Assembly (NCBI RefSeq): GCF_036116635.1
Contig: NZ_CP107995.1
Span: 2,232,001 to 2,296,000, forward strand
Reading direction: 5' to 3'
Source of the DNA: Amycolatopsis sp. NBC_00345
Lineage (GTDB): Bacteria > Actinomycetota > Actinomycetes > Mycobacteriales > Pseudonocardiaceae
Length of the DNA stretch: 64,000 nt
The stretch's first letter is position 1, and the number at the start of each line of letters is the position of its first letter. A program made the position numbers and the translations under genes. Below the pieces are notes generated by a model that did no database searches, had not been told where the DNA came from, and saw only the letters and a list, made by a program, of their open reading frames with translations. Of the stretch, positions 25,089 through 33,668 are shown piece after piece.

Positions 25089-28000
25089 CCGATTCGTTGT
25101 TCGAGAAGGCAGCGGAGGCGCCGCCGGCACTGCCGGTGCCTCCGCTGCGGTTGCGGCGGATCAAGCTGTACGGGGTCGGTCCCGAGGGCGCCCGGTTCGA
25201 CCCGCTGGACCTCGACTTCGCGACGCGGGACGGCGCAGCGTCCCGTGTCCTGCTTTCCCTGACCAACACCGGCGGCAAGTCGACGCTGATCACGTTGGTG
25301 TGCAGTCTCGTCGTGCCCGCGGCGAGGGCGCAGGTCGGCGGCAAGGTGCTCGGCGATTACGTACTTACCGGTGACACCTCGCACGTCGTGTGCGAGTGGG
25401 AGGACACCACGACTGGCCGGCGTACGGTGACGGGCGCGGTGCTGGAGTGGAAGGACGGCAGGCGGCAGCCGCCGCACGCGTCCCGTTCGACGAGCAATAT
25501 GTTTCGCTCGTGGTACTTGTTCACCACTGGGCCGGACCTTCCCGGAATCGACGATCTGCCGTTTGTCGTCGATGGCCGCAGGCTGCCCTACCGTTCTTTC
25601 TGTAACGCCGTGGACGACTTGATCGCCGTGCACGCCGGTGCACGGGGCGTGCTGACCGACAAGCAGCCGATGTGGAAGAAGTCGCTCGAAGAACGGACGA
25701 GTGTCGATCCCACGCTGTTCGGTTACCAGATGCGGATGAACGATTCCGAGGCCGGTGCCGAGAAACTGCTGGCTTCGTTCGATTCGCCGGACAACGTGGT
25801 CCGGTTCTTCGTGGCCGCGCTCAACGACCAGCGTGAGCTCGAGACCTTCACCGGAAGCCTCGAGGAGTACGCCGTGCTGGCCGCTCAACGTGCCGATTTG
25901 GAGGCGATTGCCGCGTTCGGCGCGGAGATCGCCCCGCTGATCGAGCTGGTCGCCGCCAGGACCGCGGACGCGGAGGCGGCTGGCTCGGCGGCACGTCAGG
26001 CGCGTGTCCGCGGCGGCGAGCACGCCGCGGCTCTCGACAACCGGGTCAAGCGGGATGAAGAGTCGCTGATCGAACTCGGTGCTGCACTGGAAGCCGCCAA
26101 AGATGAGGCCAACCGGGCGCGACAGGCCTACGGCCGGGTCAGTGACATCCGGCAGCAATTGCTGCTTGAGGAAACGCGGGCGCGAGCCGAGTCGGCTGTC
26201 CGGGCGGTTGACCGGGCAGAGCGCGAGGCCGCCGAGGCGGGGCAGCGCGAGCAGGCGTGGCAGGCCGTCGACGCGGTGATCGATCTCGGTACCGCGAGGC
26301 AGGAGAGCGCCGCCGCGAAACTCGCCTACGAGGCGGCCGACGCTGGTCTGGATTCGCTCCGGGCCGCGGTCGGCGCCGCTGCGGAGCGCACCGCCGGACG
26401 GCTTGACGCGCTGGCGTTGGCATCGGCTGAGTCCGCCGCCTTGGCGGATGTGGCAGCTGGAGATGCGAGGCAGCAGGCTGAACGGGCCAATGCACAACTC
26501 GTCGAGGTAGCCCGCGAGCTGGAACGTATCAAGGGGCAACTGGCGCAGATCAAGGTCGAGTGTGACGAGGCGGAGGGGCAGACGGCGGCAGCGATCGCGG
26601 CCGGCTGGCTGGTCGAGGGCGAGCGCCCGGATGCCTGTACGCACCGCTGGCAGGACACCCGCGGCGACGCGTCCCAGGCCGCAGACCAAGCCGATACGGT
26701 CGCGGAGGTCGCGGAGCAGGCCGACAAACGACTCGGCACTGACATCGACAGGCTGGATGGTGAGCTTCTGGGGCTCCGCTCGGCCGCTCACGACAGCAAG
26801 GAAAAGCTGGCCGGGTTCGACCGCGAGCTGTCCGGCATCGGCGACGACGAGACCGTGGTCCAGCTGGCCGGTGGCCGGCCGTCCGATGGTGCTGCCCTGG
26901 CCCGGGTCGCGGCGTTGGCGGAAGAGTCGGCTCACAACGCCGATACGAGAGCGTCGGAGCACGCAGCTCTCGCCCGAGCGGCCACGAAGGAACTGGGACT
27001 GATCGACGAGGCCGGAATCGCGCCTGCGGGGCCGGACTCACTGGCTGTGCTCAAAACGCTGAGCGAGGCGCGCATCGGGGTGTCGACCGGCTTGAGCTGG
27101 ATCGAACGAAACGTCGTTGATCCGGACCGGCGTGCCGTGTTTATCAAAGACCATCCCGAGCTCGCCGGAGGCGTGGTCATCACCGACCCCCAGCGGTTCG
27201 ATGATGGGATCGGTGTCCTGACGGCACAACCCGTGCACACCAAGACACCGGTCACTGTCCAGACCGCTCCGTCGTCCACCGTCGGGTCCGAGGACGGCAC
27301 GGCGGTGAGCGAATTACGCTACGTCGTGATTCCACATCGTGCTGCGTGGGATCGGGCCTGGGCCGCGGAAGTACGGAACGAGCTGGAGAAGACCGCCCAG
27401 CAAGAAGGCAGAGCTGCTCGGGATGCCGCCGCGGCTGCCGCGCGATACCGCACTGCCGTCGCACTGTGCGCAGACTTCGCGCGCCGGTGGGACCAGACCA
27501 CCCGGAAGGAACTCGAGGCGGCATTCTCCGCCGCGGCGGAGGCGGTTGCCCAAGCCGAGGAACGTCGCGGCATCTTGGCGGAAGAAAGGGATCAGGAACA
27601 GCAGAAGGCAAAAACGGCACGCCGGGAAGGCAGTGGGCAGCGGCTGCTTGCGCAGCAGGCCGATGGGTATGTGGCCCAGGCGTCGGCGCTCGACGCAGTC
27701 GTTCGGAAAGCCGACGCTGCGGCTGCCCTCGTGCCAGGGCTTAACACCAAACGCGACCGGCTTATCGAGAATCGCCGCGTGGCGGAAGCGACAATCGAAA
27801 CAGCCGAGGAGGCTTTCGCAGAACAAACCCAAAAGGCGGCGAACGCGCGAAGTGATCGTGACGCCCACCGACGGGAGCGGGGCGAGATGGGCGTCGATGC
27901 GGCTGCCCCCGACCCCGGTGGCAACCTGGAAGTGCTCAGAGAAGCCTGGCGGGCCCTGCACCGCGAGCTGAGCAGCGCCGAGCAGGGAATGGTGGAGGCT

Positions 28001-29578
28001 GGCCTCTTGGACCGGGCGGAAGCCCGGGTCGGCCAGGCTCGGCTCCGCACTCAGCGGTTCGAGTCGCCGGTGCTCTCCGACGCGGAACAGCTGGCCCGGA
28101 CCAGCGAAGCGTCGTCACCGGCAAGCCGAGCCGGTGCTCAGGAGCGCGCTCGACGGGCCTCCGATGTCAAGCGGACTGCGCTGACGATCGCGATCGCCGA
28201 GCGTAAGCAAGCGAACCAGGCGTTGGCCGAGGCACAACCGGCGGCCGCGGATCACCAGAACTTCATCGATCTCGCCACGACGGAGTGGCTGCCGGCCGCG
28301 CCGGAGGACATCCCCGGTCTGCTTGAACGGCTGGAGGTCCGAAATGTGGAACTCCGCCGGCTGCGGGATGATGCCGAAACGGCTGAGCGGGAGGCTGTCG
28401 ACTTCGTGCGGGTGGTCTCCGAAGACGTCGAGTCGCTCAATGACATCGCGGCACTCTGGACCGCCGACCGGATACCGACCCCGCGAATCTTCGAAGGGAC
28501 GAAAGGGCTCGCTCGTGAACAGATGCGGGGCTACGTCCAGCAGCACGCGGATACGGACGAGATCGAGCGCAAGGCCAAGGGACAGCTCCACGACGCGGTG
28601 GCCGGGGCACGCAACAGTGCGATGAACACACGGTGGTCGACCCTCGACGCGGCCGCGGCCATCCGGGTCCGGTCACTGCCCGAGCCCGACCTGGTTGCCG
28701 AGGCGGAAGTGCTGGCCAGGCGGATCCGGGCCGTGGCTGAGTCCGCCGCGGCCGACTTGCGGGAACTGGACAAACACCGGGGCATCTTGCGGGACAGCCT
28801 GCTCACGCTGTGCCGTGATCAGCGTCGGCTGCTCCGTGAGGTGTCACGCTACTCGAAATTGCCCGACGGCCTCGGGGATCTCTCCCACCAGCCTGCGCTC
28901 AAGATCCGGTTCGAGGAAGCACCGGACGACGAAGCGGCGGCGCGGCTCGCCACCCGGATCGATGCCTGGTCTGTGGAGCTGAGCGGCAACCCGAAACGGG
29001 CGAGATCCGCCGAGATCCGCGCGCGCTGGCTCGCGGACGCGGTCCGCGACACCGTGCTCGACCGGACCCGGGCCGGTGCGTGGTCGATCGAGATCCTCAA
29101 GCCGTCGATCGACGGTCGGGTGCGGTATTGCCCACCGGACCGGATTCCCATCGAGTTCTCCGGTGGCCAGGTGCTCACCCTGGCCGTTCTTGTCTACTGC
29201 GCCTTGTCCCGCGTTCGGTCCGCTCACCGACTGGGCGGCCCACGCCCCGCTGGGACACTGTTGCTGGACAACCCGTTCGGCGCCGCGTCGGCGGAAGCAC
29301 TGATCCAGATGCAGCACCGGCTCGCGGCGCACTCGGGTGTCCAGCTGGTGTGCGCGACCGGCTTGCACGACCCTGCTGTCGACGCGGCCTTCACCGGCCA
29401 CGGTTCGGTGATTGTGAAACTGCGCAACGACGGGGACCTGCGTCGCAATCTGGCTTACCTGCAATTGCGGGCCGCGGTCGTGGACGGGGTGGACGTCATC
29501 GACTCGATCACTCAGGGCCGGGACCGGACCTCGGCCCGCAACTGGGTCGACGCGACCCGCTACGAGGTGGACACGTGA
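25085..29578 (+). CDS. jetC: JetC-like SMC ATPase
   Basis: The 1497-residue protein has an N-terminal ATPase half with LRRIKLYGVGPEG and SLTNTGGKSTLITL (~58-71). Long coiled coils (~310-1280, Ala/Glu/Arg-rich) flank a central globular part (~680-800, including WIERNVVDPDRRAVF), the likely hinge. A C-terminal half follows with signature EFSGGQVLTLA (~1358) and Walker B TLLLDNPFGAAS (~1391). The first Walker A Gly is replaced (L-T-N-T-G-G-K-S), and the residue after the Walker B Asp is Asn, not the usual Glu. These suit Wadjet/MksB-type ATPases that extrude DNA loops on circular plasmids. ATG 25085 overlaps jetB by 4 bp. Confidence 0.88.
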   Translation: MTDSLFEKAAEAPPALPVPPLRLRRIKLYGVGPEGARFDPLDLDFATRDGAASRVLLSLTNTGGKSTLITLVCSLVVPAARAQVGGKVLGDYVLTGDTSHVVCEWEDTTTGRRTVTGAVLEWKDGRRQPPHASRSTSNMFRSWYLFTTGPDLPGIDDLPFVVDGRRLPYRSFCNAVDDLIAVHAGARGVLTDKQPMWKKSLEERTSVDPTLFGYQMRMNDSEAGAEKLLASFDSPDNVVRFFVAALNDQRELETFTGSLEEYAVLAAQRADLEAIAAFGAEIAPLIELVAARTADAEAAGSAARQARVRGGEHAAALDNRVKRDEESLIELGAALEAAKDEANRARQAYGRVSDIRQQLLLEETRARAESAVRAVDRAEREAAEAGQREQAWQAVDAVIDLGTARQESAAAKLAYEAADAGLDSLRAAVGAAAERTAGRLDALALASAESAALADVAAGDARQQAERANAQLVEVARELERIKGQLAQIKVECDEAEGQTAAAIAAGWLVEGERPDACTHRWQDTRGDASQAADQADTVAEVAEQADKRLGTDIDRLDGELLGLRSAAHDSKEKLAGFDRELSGIGDDETVVQLAGGRPSDGAALARVAALAEESAHNADTRASEHAALARAATKELGLIDEAGIAPAGPDSLAVLKTLSEARIGVSTGLSWIERNVVDPDRRAVFIKDHPELAGGVVITDPQRFDDGIGVLTAQPVHTKTPVTVQTAPSSTVGSEDGTAVSELRYVVIPHRAAWDRAWAAEVRNELEKTAQQEGRAARDAAAAAARYRTAVALCADFARRWDQTTRKELEAAFSAAAEAVAQAEERRGILAEERDQEQQKAKTARREGSGQRLLAQQADGYVAQASALDAVVRKADAAAALVPGLNTKRDRLIENRRVAEATIETAEEAFAEQTQKAANARSDRDAHRRERGEMGVDAAAPDPGGNLEVLREAWRALHRELSSAEQGMVEAGLLDRAEARVGQARLRTQRFESPVLSDAEQLARTSEASSPASRAGAQERARRASDVKRTALTIAIAERKQANQALAEAQPAAADHQNFIDLATTEWLPAAPEDIPGLLERLEVRNVELRRLRDDAETAEREAVDFVRVVSEDVESLNDIAALWTADRIPTPRIFEGTKGLAREQMRGYVQQHADTDEIERKAKGQLHDAVAGARNSAMNTRWSTLDAAAAIRVRSLPEPDLVAEAEVLARRIRAVAESAAADLRELDKHRGILRDSLLTLCRDQRRLLREVSRYSKLPDGLGDLSHQPALKIRFEEAPDDEAAARLATRIDAWSVELSGNPKRARSAEIRARWLADAVRDTVLDRTRAGAWSIEILKPSIDGRVRYCPPDRIPIEFSGGQVLTLAVLVYCALSRVRSAHRLGGPRPAGTLLLDNPFGAASAEALIQMQHRLAAHSGVQLVCATGLHDPAVDAAFTGHGSVIVKLRNDGDLRRNLAYLQLRAAVVDGVDVIDSITQGRDRTSARNWVDATRYEVDT

Positions 29579-30624
29579 CTCTCCGGCCTTCCGAGATCGC
29601 CACCCTGCGGGGCACGATCTTGGCCACCGGATCCGTCAAAATCGAGCTCGACGCGCTGTGGCGACTCTGGAACCGCGCCGCGCCGAGGTTCGTCGGCGAC
29701 CCCGGTCAGGCCGCGGCCTTGCACGAGGCGTTGCAGCAGTTGGCGAGCACCGCCGTGCTCGAGCTGCCAAAGCAGGCCTGGGACGCATCCACCGTCCCTG
29801 CCTTGCCCCGGCACGTACTGGTGCCAGCTGCTCGGCGTGCTGAGACCGGACGGCCGTGGGCGACGTTTCCGTGGCGCCTCGAGCTGGGCTGGGCGTCGTC
29901 GTTACCGGTGCTGTCTGCGGCCCTGTTCGATGATTTGACGACGATCAATGATTGGCTCGGCCGGGTCGACCCGGCGAATCTTCCGATCGTGCCCGTCCGG
30001 TATCGATCCGCGGAGATCTTTGCCCGGGAGAAGCGGCTCGAACACCTGGAGCGGACGAAGATGTTCGGTCCGGGCCGGCTGACTCTGCCGATGCTCGCCT
30101 GCATGCGACTGGCGCCACCCGCCCCGGCCGCGGTCGTGGGTCCCGGTCCGGACGTCCTGGTCGTCGAGAACAGCGACACTTACTGGGTGGCTGTCGAGGC
30201 ACTTCGGGACTGCCCGGGCCACCGCATCGGTGCGGTCGTCTGGGGCGCCGGGAAGACCTTCCCGGCGCAAGTCCCTTCGCTCGCGGTCGACGTGGCCGGC
30301 CAGGGACCGCTGCGAGGGGTCGCCTGGTACTGGGGAGACTTCGATCCGGCCGGCACCGCGACCGCGGTGGCAGCGGCGCGATCGGCACCAGACGTCGACG
30401 TCCGGCCCGCGATGGGGTTGTGGACGGCGATGGCAGGGCTCGCGGTGCAGGAAGCCGGCACGATCGACTGGTCCGGCGCGGTCGGGCAGGACTGGCTTGG
30501 CACCGAACTGTGGGAACGGCTGGCACCCGTGCGTGCCGAGGGTGGCCGCATTGCCCAGGAGTTGGTTCCGGTAGACGTGGTGGCTGCCTGGGCAGACAGC
30601 TTCGATCTTCGGCCGGCTCTATGA
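29575..30624 (+). CDS. jetD: JetD-like toprim nuclease
   Basis: The 349-residue product has an N-terminal DNA-binding-like region (ALWRLWNRAAPRF, RLELGWASSLPV) and a C-terminal toprim domain: DVLVVENSDTYWVAVEAL with Glu198, IGAVVWGAGKTF, and VAWYWGDFDPAGTATA with Asp255 and Asp257. The VVEN and YWGDxDPxG motifs are characteristic of the JetD/MksG and topoisomerase VI A-like nucleases that cut DNA trapped by the SMC motor. GTG 29575 overlaps the jetC stop (GTGA). This gene is the strongest evidence that the operon is a plasmid-restriction system rather than a chromosomal condensin. Confidence 0.85.
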   Translation: MTLRPSEIATLRGTILATGSVKIELDALWRLWNRAAPRFVGDPGQAAALHEALQQLASTAVLELPKQAWDASTVPALPRHVLVPAARRAETGRPWATFPWRLELGWASSLPVLSAALFDDLTTINDWLGRVDPANLPIVPVRYRSAEIFAREKRLEHLERTKMFGPGRLTLPMLACMRLAPPAPAAVVGPGPDVLVVENSDTYWVAVEALRDCPGHRIGAVVWGAGKTFPAQVPSLAVDVAGQGPLRGVAWYWGDFDPAGTATAVAAARSAPDVDVRPAMGLWTAMAGLAVQEAGTIDWSGAVGQDWLGTELWERLAPVRAEGGRIAQELVPVDVVAAWADSFDLRPAL

Positions 30625-30951
30625 CGAGCGAAGCTGCGCGGCGCCGGTGAGGTCCCAGAGCGCGACGGTGTGGGTCCCGAGGCGTTGCACCCGGGCATCG
30701 ACGCTCTCGAATGTTCCGGCGGCCGCGACAGCACCGGCTCCGTTCACTCGGACTCGAGCGCTGTGCGCAGTCCGTGCAGGAACGGTGTGGTGGGCCTGCG
30801 GCGGTCTGGGAGTCGTGGTTGCACGTTGGCTTTCGCGCAGCGCGGTGACGGCGTCGTGCAGAGGCTGATCCCGCTGTCGTGGCGGCAGGCGGAGGAGGCC
30901 GCCGGCCCGTTCGGCGACCGCGAACAGTGGCTCTGCCAACGTCGGCAACAT
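30619..30951 (-). CDS. Hypothetical small protein, convergent with jetD
   Basis: The 110-residue frame starts MLPTLAEPLFAVAERAGGLL and ends RLGTHTVALWDLTGAAQLRS, which are protein-like ends. The middle (TTTPRPPQAHHTV) is poor. The frame stays open upstream to about 31026 (TPAQARPAAAAIAPGLK), so the real start may be further right or lost. It touches the jetD stop. It may be a remnant. No family was recognised. Confidence 0.3.
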   Translation of the reverse strand: MLPTLAEPLFAVAERAGGLLRLPPRQRDQPLHDAVTALRESQRATTTPRPPQAHHTVPARTAHSARVRVNGAGAVAAAGTFESVDARVQRLGTHTVALWDLTGAAQLRSS

Positions 30952-31409
30952 CTTGAGCCCGGGCGCGATCGCGGCAGCTGCCGGGCGGGCCTGAGCGGGT
31001 GTCCAGGGACGGGGTGTGGTCCTTCAGCTTGAGGATCGTGATGCTGACCCCGGCGATCACCAGGAGCTCGGGAACGATGGTGATTCTTCGAGGGCTCTCG
31101 TTCGGCCCTCAGTCCATCCGTCGACCATGGCGGGATTCCTCGCCGAGATCAGCCGCACGCGTGAGAAACCGATCAAGCTGATGCACGGCAACCTCTGCTC
31201 GGCCATGTCGACGGGGATGCTGCTGCGGACGCACACGGCCGACTGCATCATCGTGATCCACGACGTCCACCACGGACGTGCCCGGCACATCCAGTTCCTC
31301 CGCCGGGAAACCCAATAAGGACAATCGGAAACGCACCTCGCCGGAGGCGGGCGCCGTGCCCAGGACGGATGACCGCGGCCATCGGCGACGCCGTGCGAGA
31401 ATCGCGATT
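30952..31409. other. Gap before the ECF41 operon
   Basis: Short frames on both strands (plus 31127-31318, minus 31057-31290) overlap one another, and neither is convincing. The last ~90 bp must contain the promoter of the sigma-factor gene; I could not identify its -35 or -10. Confidence 0.35.
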
Positions 31410-32345
31410 GTGAACCGTCCAGTGGAGCCCGGATCCGCGCCGGTCGCGGAGTTCGAACGGCAGCGGCCGCGGTTGTTCGGGCTGGCGTATCGGATGCTGG
31501 GTTCGGCCGTGGACGCGGAGGATGTCGTTCAGGACGTGTTCTTGCGGTGGCACGGTACCGAGCCCGGCTCGGTCGAGGTCCCGGCCGCGTGGCTGGTCAA
31601 AGTCACCACGAACCTGTGTCTCAACCGGCTCGGGTCGGCCCCGGTTCGCCGGGAGCGTTATGTCGGGTCGTGGTTGCCGGAGCCGGTGCTGACGCCCGAC
31701 AGCGCGCTGGGGCCGATGGAGACGGCCGAGCAGCGGGAGACGGTGTCGCTGGCCTTCTTGGTGCTGGCCGAACGGCTCGCCCCGGGGGAGCGGGCGGTTT
31801 TCGTGCTGCGGGAGGCGTTCGGCTACAGCCATCGCGAGGTGGCCGAGCTGGTGGAGCTTTCGGAGTCGAACTGCCGGCAGCTGCACAGCCGGGCGCGGAA
31901 ACGGCTGTCCGCCGCCCGGCTCCCGCGGTCTGCGGGCGACGTCGCCGGGAATCGGGTGCTGGTCGAGCGGTTCCTCGACGCCGCGCGTGGCGGTGACCTC
32001 GCCGGCCTGGAGCGGATGCTCGCCGAGGACGTCACCTCGGTCGCCGATGGCGGTGGCGCGCCCGGTGTCGCCCGGTTGCCGGTGCGCGGCGCGGCGAAGG
32101 TCGCGCGGTACCTGGCGACCGTCACCAGCCGGTATGCCGAAAGCCTCACGGTGTCCGTGCACGAGGTGAACGGGACTCCGGCGGTGTTCGGCTGGTCCGC
32201 GTCCACGCTGCTCGGCGTGTTCGTGCCGGAGATCGCGGACGGCCGGATCACCGGCATCCGGATCGTCGCCAACCCGGGCAAGCTCCGGTTCATCGGCGCG
32301 CAACTGGCCCGGTTGTCACGTTCCGGGGAGCCATCCGGTTCCTAG
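31410..32345 (+). CDS. ECF41-family RNA polymerase sigma factor
   Basis: The 311-residue protein has sigma region 2 (FGLAYRMLGSAVDAEDVVQD), region 4 (AFLVLAERLAPGERAVFVLR, GYSHREVAELVELSESNCRQ) and a SnoaL-like C-terminal extension. It carries the ECF41 hallmarks: WLPEP in the linker (~88-92), DGGG in the extension and NPGKL near the end. In this group the extension replaces an anti-sigma factor. GTG 31410 gives MNRPVEPG; longer upstream frames are not protein-like. The downstream NAD(P)-binding oxidoreductase and small membrane protein form its operon and probable regulon. Confidence 0.95.
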   Translation: MNRPVEPGSAPVAEFERQRPRLFGLAYRMLGSAVDAEDVVQDVFLRWHGTEPGSVEVPAAWLVKVTTNLCLNRLGSAPVRRERYVGSWLPEPVLTPDSALGPMETAEQRETVSLAFLVLAERLAPGERAVFVLREAFGYSHREVAELVELSESNCRQLHSRARKRLSAARLPRSAGDVAGNRVLVERFLDAARGGDLAGLERMLAEDVTSVADGGGAPGVARLPVRGAAKVARYLATVTSRYAESLTVSVHEVNGTPAVFGWSASTLLGVFVPEIADGRITGIRIVANPGKLRFIGAQLARLSRSGEPSGS

Positions 32346-32383
32346 TGGGGCAAGGCGAGATTCCGGCCACCACGGAGCGAGAC

Positions 32384-33157
32384 ATGGCGAAACAGATTCT
32401 GGTCACCGGCGGCACCGGGCGCCTCGGGCGCGCGCTGGTGCCGCGGCTGCTCGACACGGGCCACGACGTGCGGGTGCTGACCCGCGGGAAGCACGAGCCG
32501 GCCGCGCACCGCTGGGTGGTGGGTGATCTGCGCACCGGTAGCGGGCTGGCCGGTGCGGCCGCCGGAGCGGACGTGATCATCCACCTGGCGACCACCACCG
32601 GCCGGGGTGATGTGGCCGCGACCGGCAGGCTGATCGAGGCCGCGACTGCGGCGGGCGCCCCGCACCTGGTGTACGTGTCGATCGTCGGGATCGACCGCAT
32701 CGCGCTCGGCTACTACCGGGCGAAGCTGGCCTGTGAACGGCTGGTCGAGCGCTCCGGGCTCCCGTGGACGATCCTGCGCGCGACCCAGTTCCACGACCTG
32801 ATCGCCACCATCTGCGATGTCCAGCGCCTGCTGCCGGTGACGCTGATGCCGTCGGGGCTGCGTTTCCAGCCGGTCGACGTCACCGAGGTGGCCGGCCGGC
32901 TGGTCACGCTCGCGGCGGGACCGGCCGCGAACCGGGCGCCGGACCTCGGCGGCCCGGAGGCACGGGAGGCCGCCGAACTGGCCCGCGGCTACCTCCTGGC
33001 GATCGGCCGTCGCCGGCCGGTGTGGGCGGTTCCCTTGCCGGGCAAGGTGATCCGGGACTATCGCGCGGGCCATCACCTCGCCCCGGACCGGGCGACCGGC
33101 CGGATCACTTTCGACGACTTCCTCGCCGGCGACCGTGCGCACGGACGGAGCCGGTGA
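32384..33157 (+). CDS. NmrA-like atypical SDR / NAD(P)-binding protein
   Basis: The 257-residue product has an N-terminal Rossmann motif ILVTGGTGRLGRALV, ADVIIHLATTTG, HLVYVSIVGIDRI, YYRAKLACERLVERSGLPWT and QPVDVTEVAGRLV. This is the pattern of atypical SDRs (NmrA/NDUFA9 type), which often bind NAD(P) without a full catalytic triad. ATG 32384 is preceded by GGAGCGAG. It follows the ECF41 gene by 38 bp; oxidoreductases of this class are typical partners of ECF41 factors. Its 3' end overlaps the next start (TGATG). Confidence 0.9.
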   Translation: MAKQILVTGGTGRLGRALVPRLLDTGHDVRVLTRGKHEPAAHRWVVGDLRTGSGLAGAAAGADVIIHLATTTGRGDVAATGRLIEAATAAGAPHLVYVSIVGIDRIALGYYRAKLACERLVERSGLPWTILRATQFHDLIATICDVQRLLPVTLMPSGLRFQPVDVTEVAGRLVTLAAGPAANRAPDLGGPEAREAAELARGYLLAIGRRRPVWAVPLPGKVIRDYRAGHHLAPDRATGRITFDDFLAGDRAHGRSR

Positions 33158-33561
33158 TGCGTCGGTGGCTTCGCGCCGGTCTCGGATTTCTCACCGCCAC
33201 CCAGGCCGTCGTCGGCTTGTGGGCGCTGCTGCTGCCCGCGCGGTTCTTCGCGCTCGAGGTGGTCGGCATGGGCATGGCCTACAACAAGCACCTGATGCTC
33301 GACTACGGCGCCATGACCCTCGCCAGCGCCGTGGTGCTCGGCGCCGCGACCGTCCACAGGGGACAGTGGCTGACCCGGACCGCGCTCATCATGTACCTGA
33401 CCTGGGTGATCCCGCACTTCTTCATACTCCTGACCATGCTCGACCATCTCACGCCCACGACCGGCACCCTGCTCATGGTCGCACTCGGCCTCGCGATCGC
33501 CCTGCCTGTCGCCCTGCTCGTCCTCGCCGGACGGGAGCCGCGCGGGCATGCCGGACGCTGA
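33157..33561 (+). CDS. Small four-helix membrane protein
   Basis: The 134-residue protein has four hydrophobic segments: LGFLTATQAVVGLWALLLPA, MTLASAVVLGAATV, ALIMYLTWVIPHFFILLTML and LLMVALGLAIALPVALLVLA. The last is followed by a positively charged tail. The start ATG overlaps the upstream stop by one base, so it is translationally coupled to the oxidoreductase. It is probably a third member of the ECF41 regulon. The function is unknown; DoxX-like or DUF4345-like proteins have a similar layout. Confidence 0.8.
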   Translation: MRRWLRAGLGFLTATQAVVGLWALLLPARFFALEVVGMGMAYNKHLMLDYGAMTLASAVVLGAATVHRGQWLTRTALIMYLTWVIPHFFILLTMLDHLTPTTGTLLMVALGLAIALPVALLVLAGREPRGHAGR

Positions 33562-33651
33562 CGTCCGTCCCGCGTGCTCCGGAGACCGGGACACCTGGTT
33601 AAAATCTTCGTAAAATCTATTACGTGTCCGGGGTCACAGTGGTTCACTATG

Positions 33652-33668
33652 TTAGGAAGGTTTCCTAA
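33652..33668. promoter_or_regulatory. Palindromic operator over the chitosanase ribosome binding site
   Basis: TTAGGAAGGTTTCCTAA is a perfect 7-bp inverted repeat around GGT that includes the AGGAAGG ribosome binding site and touches the ATG. From memory, AGGAAA..TTTCCT palindromes are the operators of the ROK regulator CsnR in front of actinomycete chitosanase genes. Here the site may act on transcription, translation or both. Confidence 0.65.

Noticed and set aside
31057..31318. Overlapping small frames on both strands before the sigma-factor gene
   Set aside because: Neither has a good ribosome binding site or recognisable pattern; they exclude each other.
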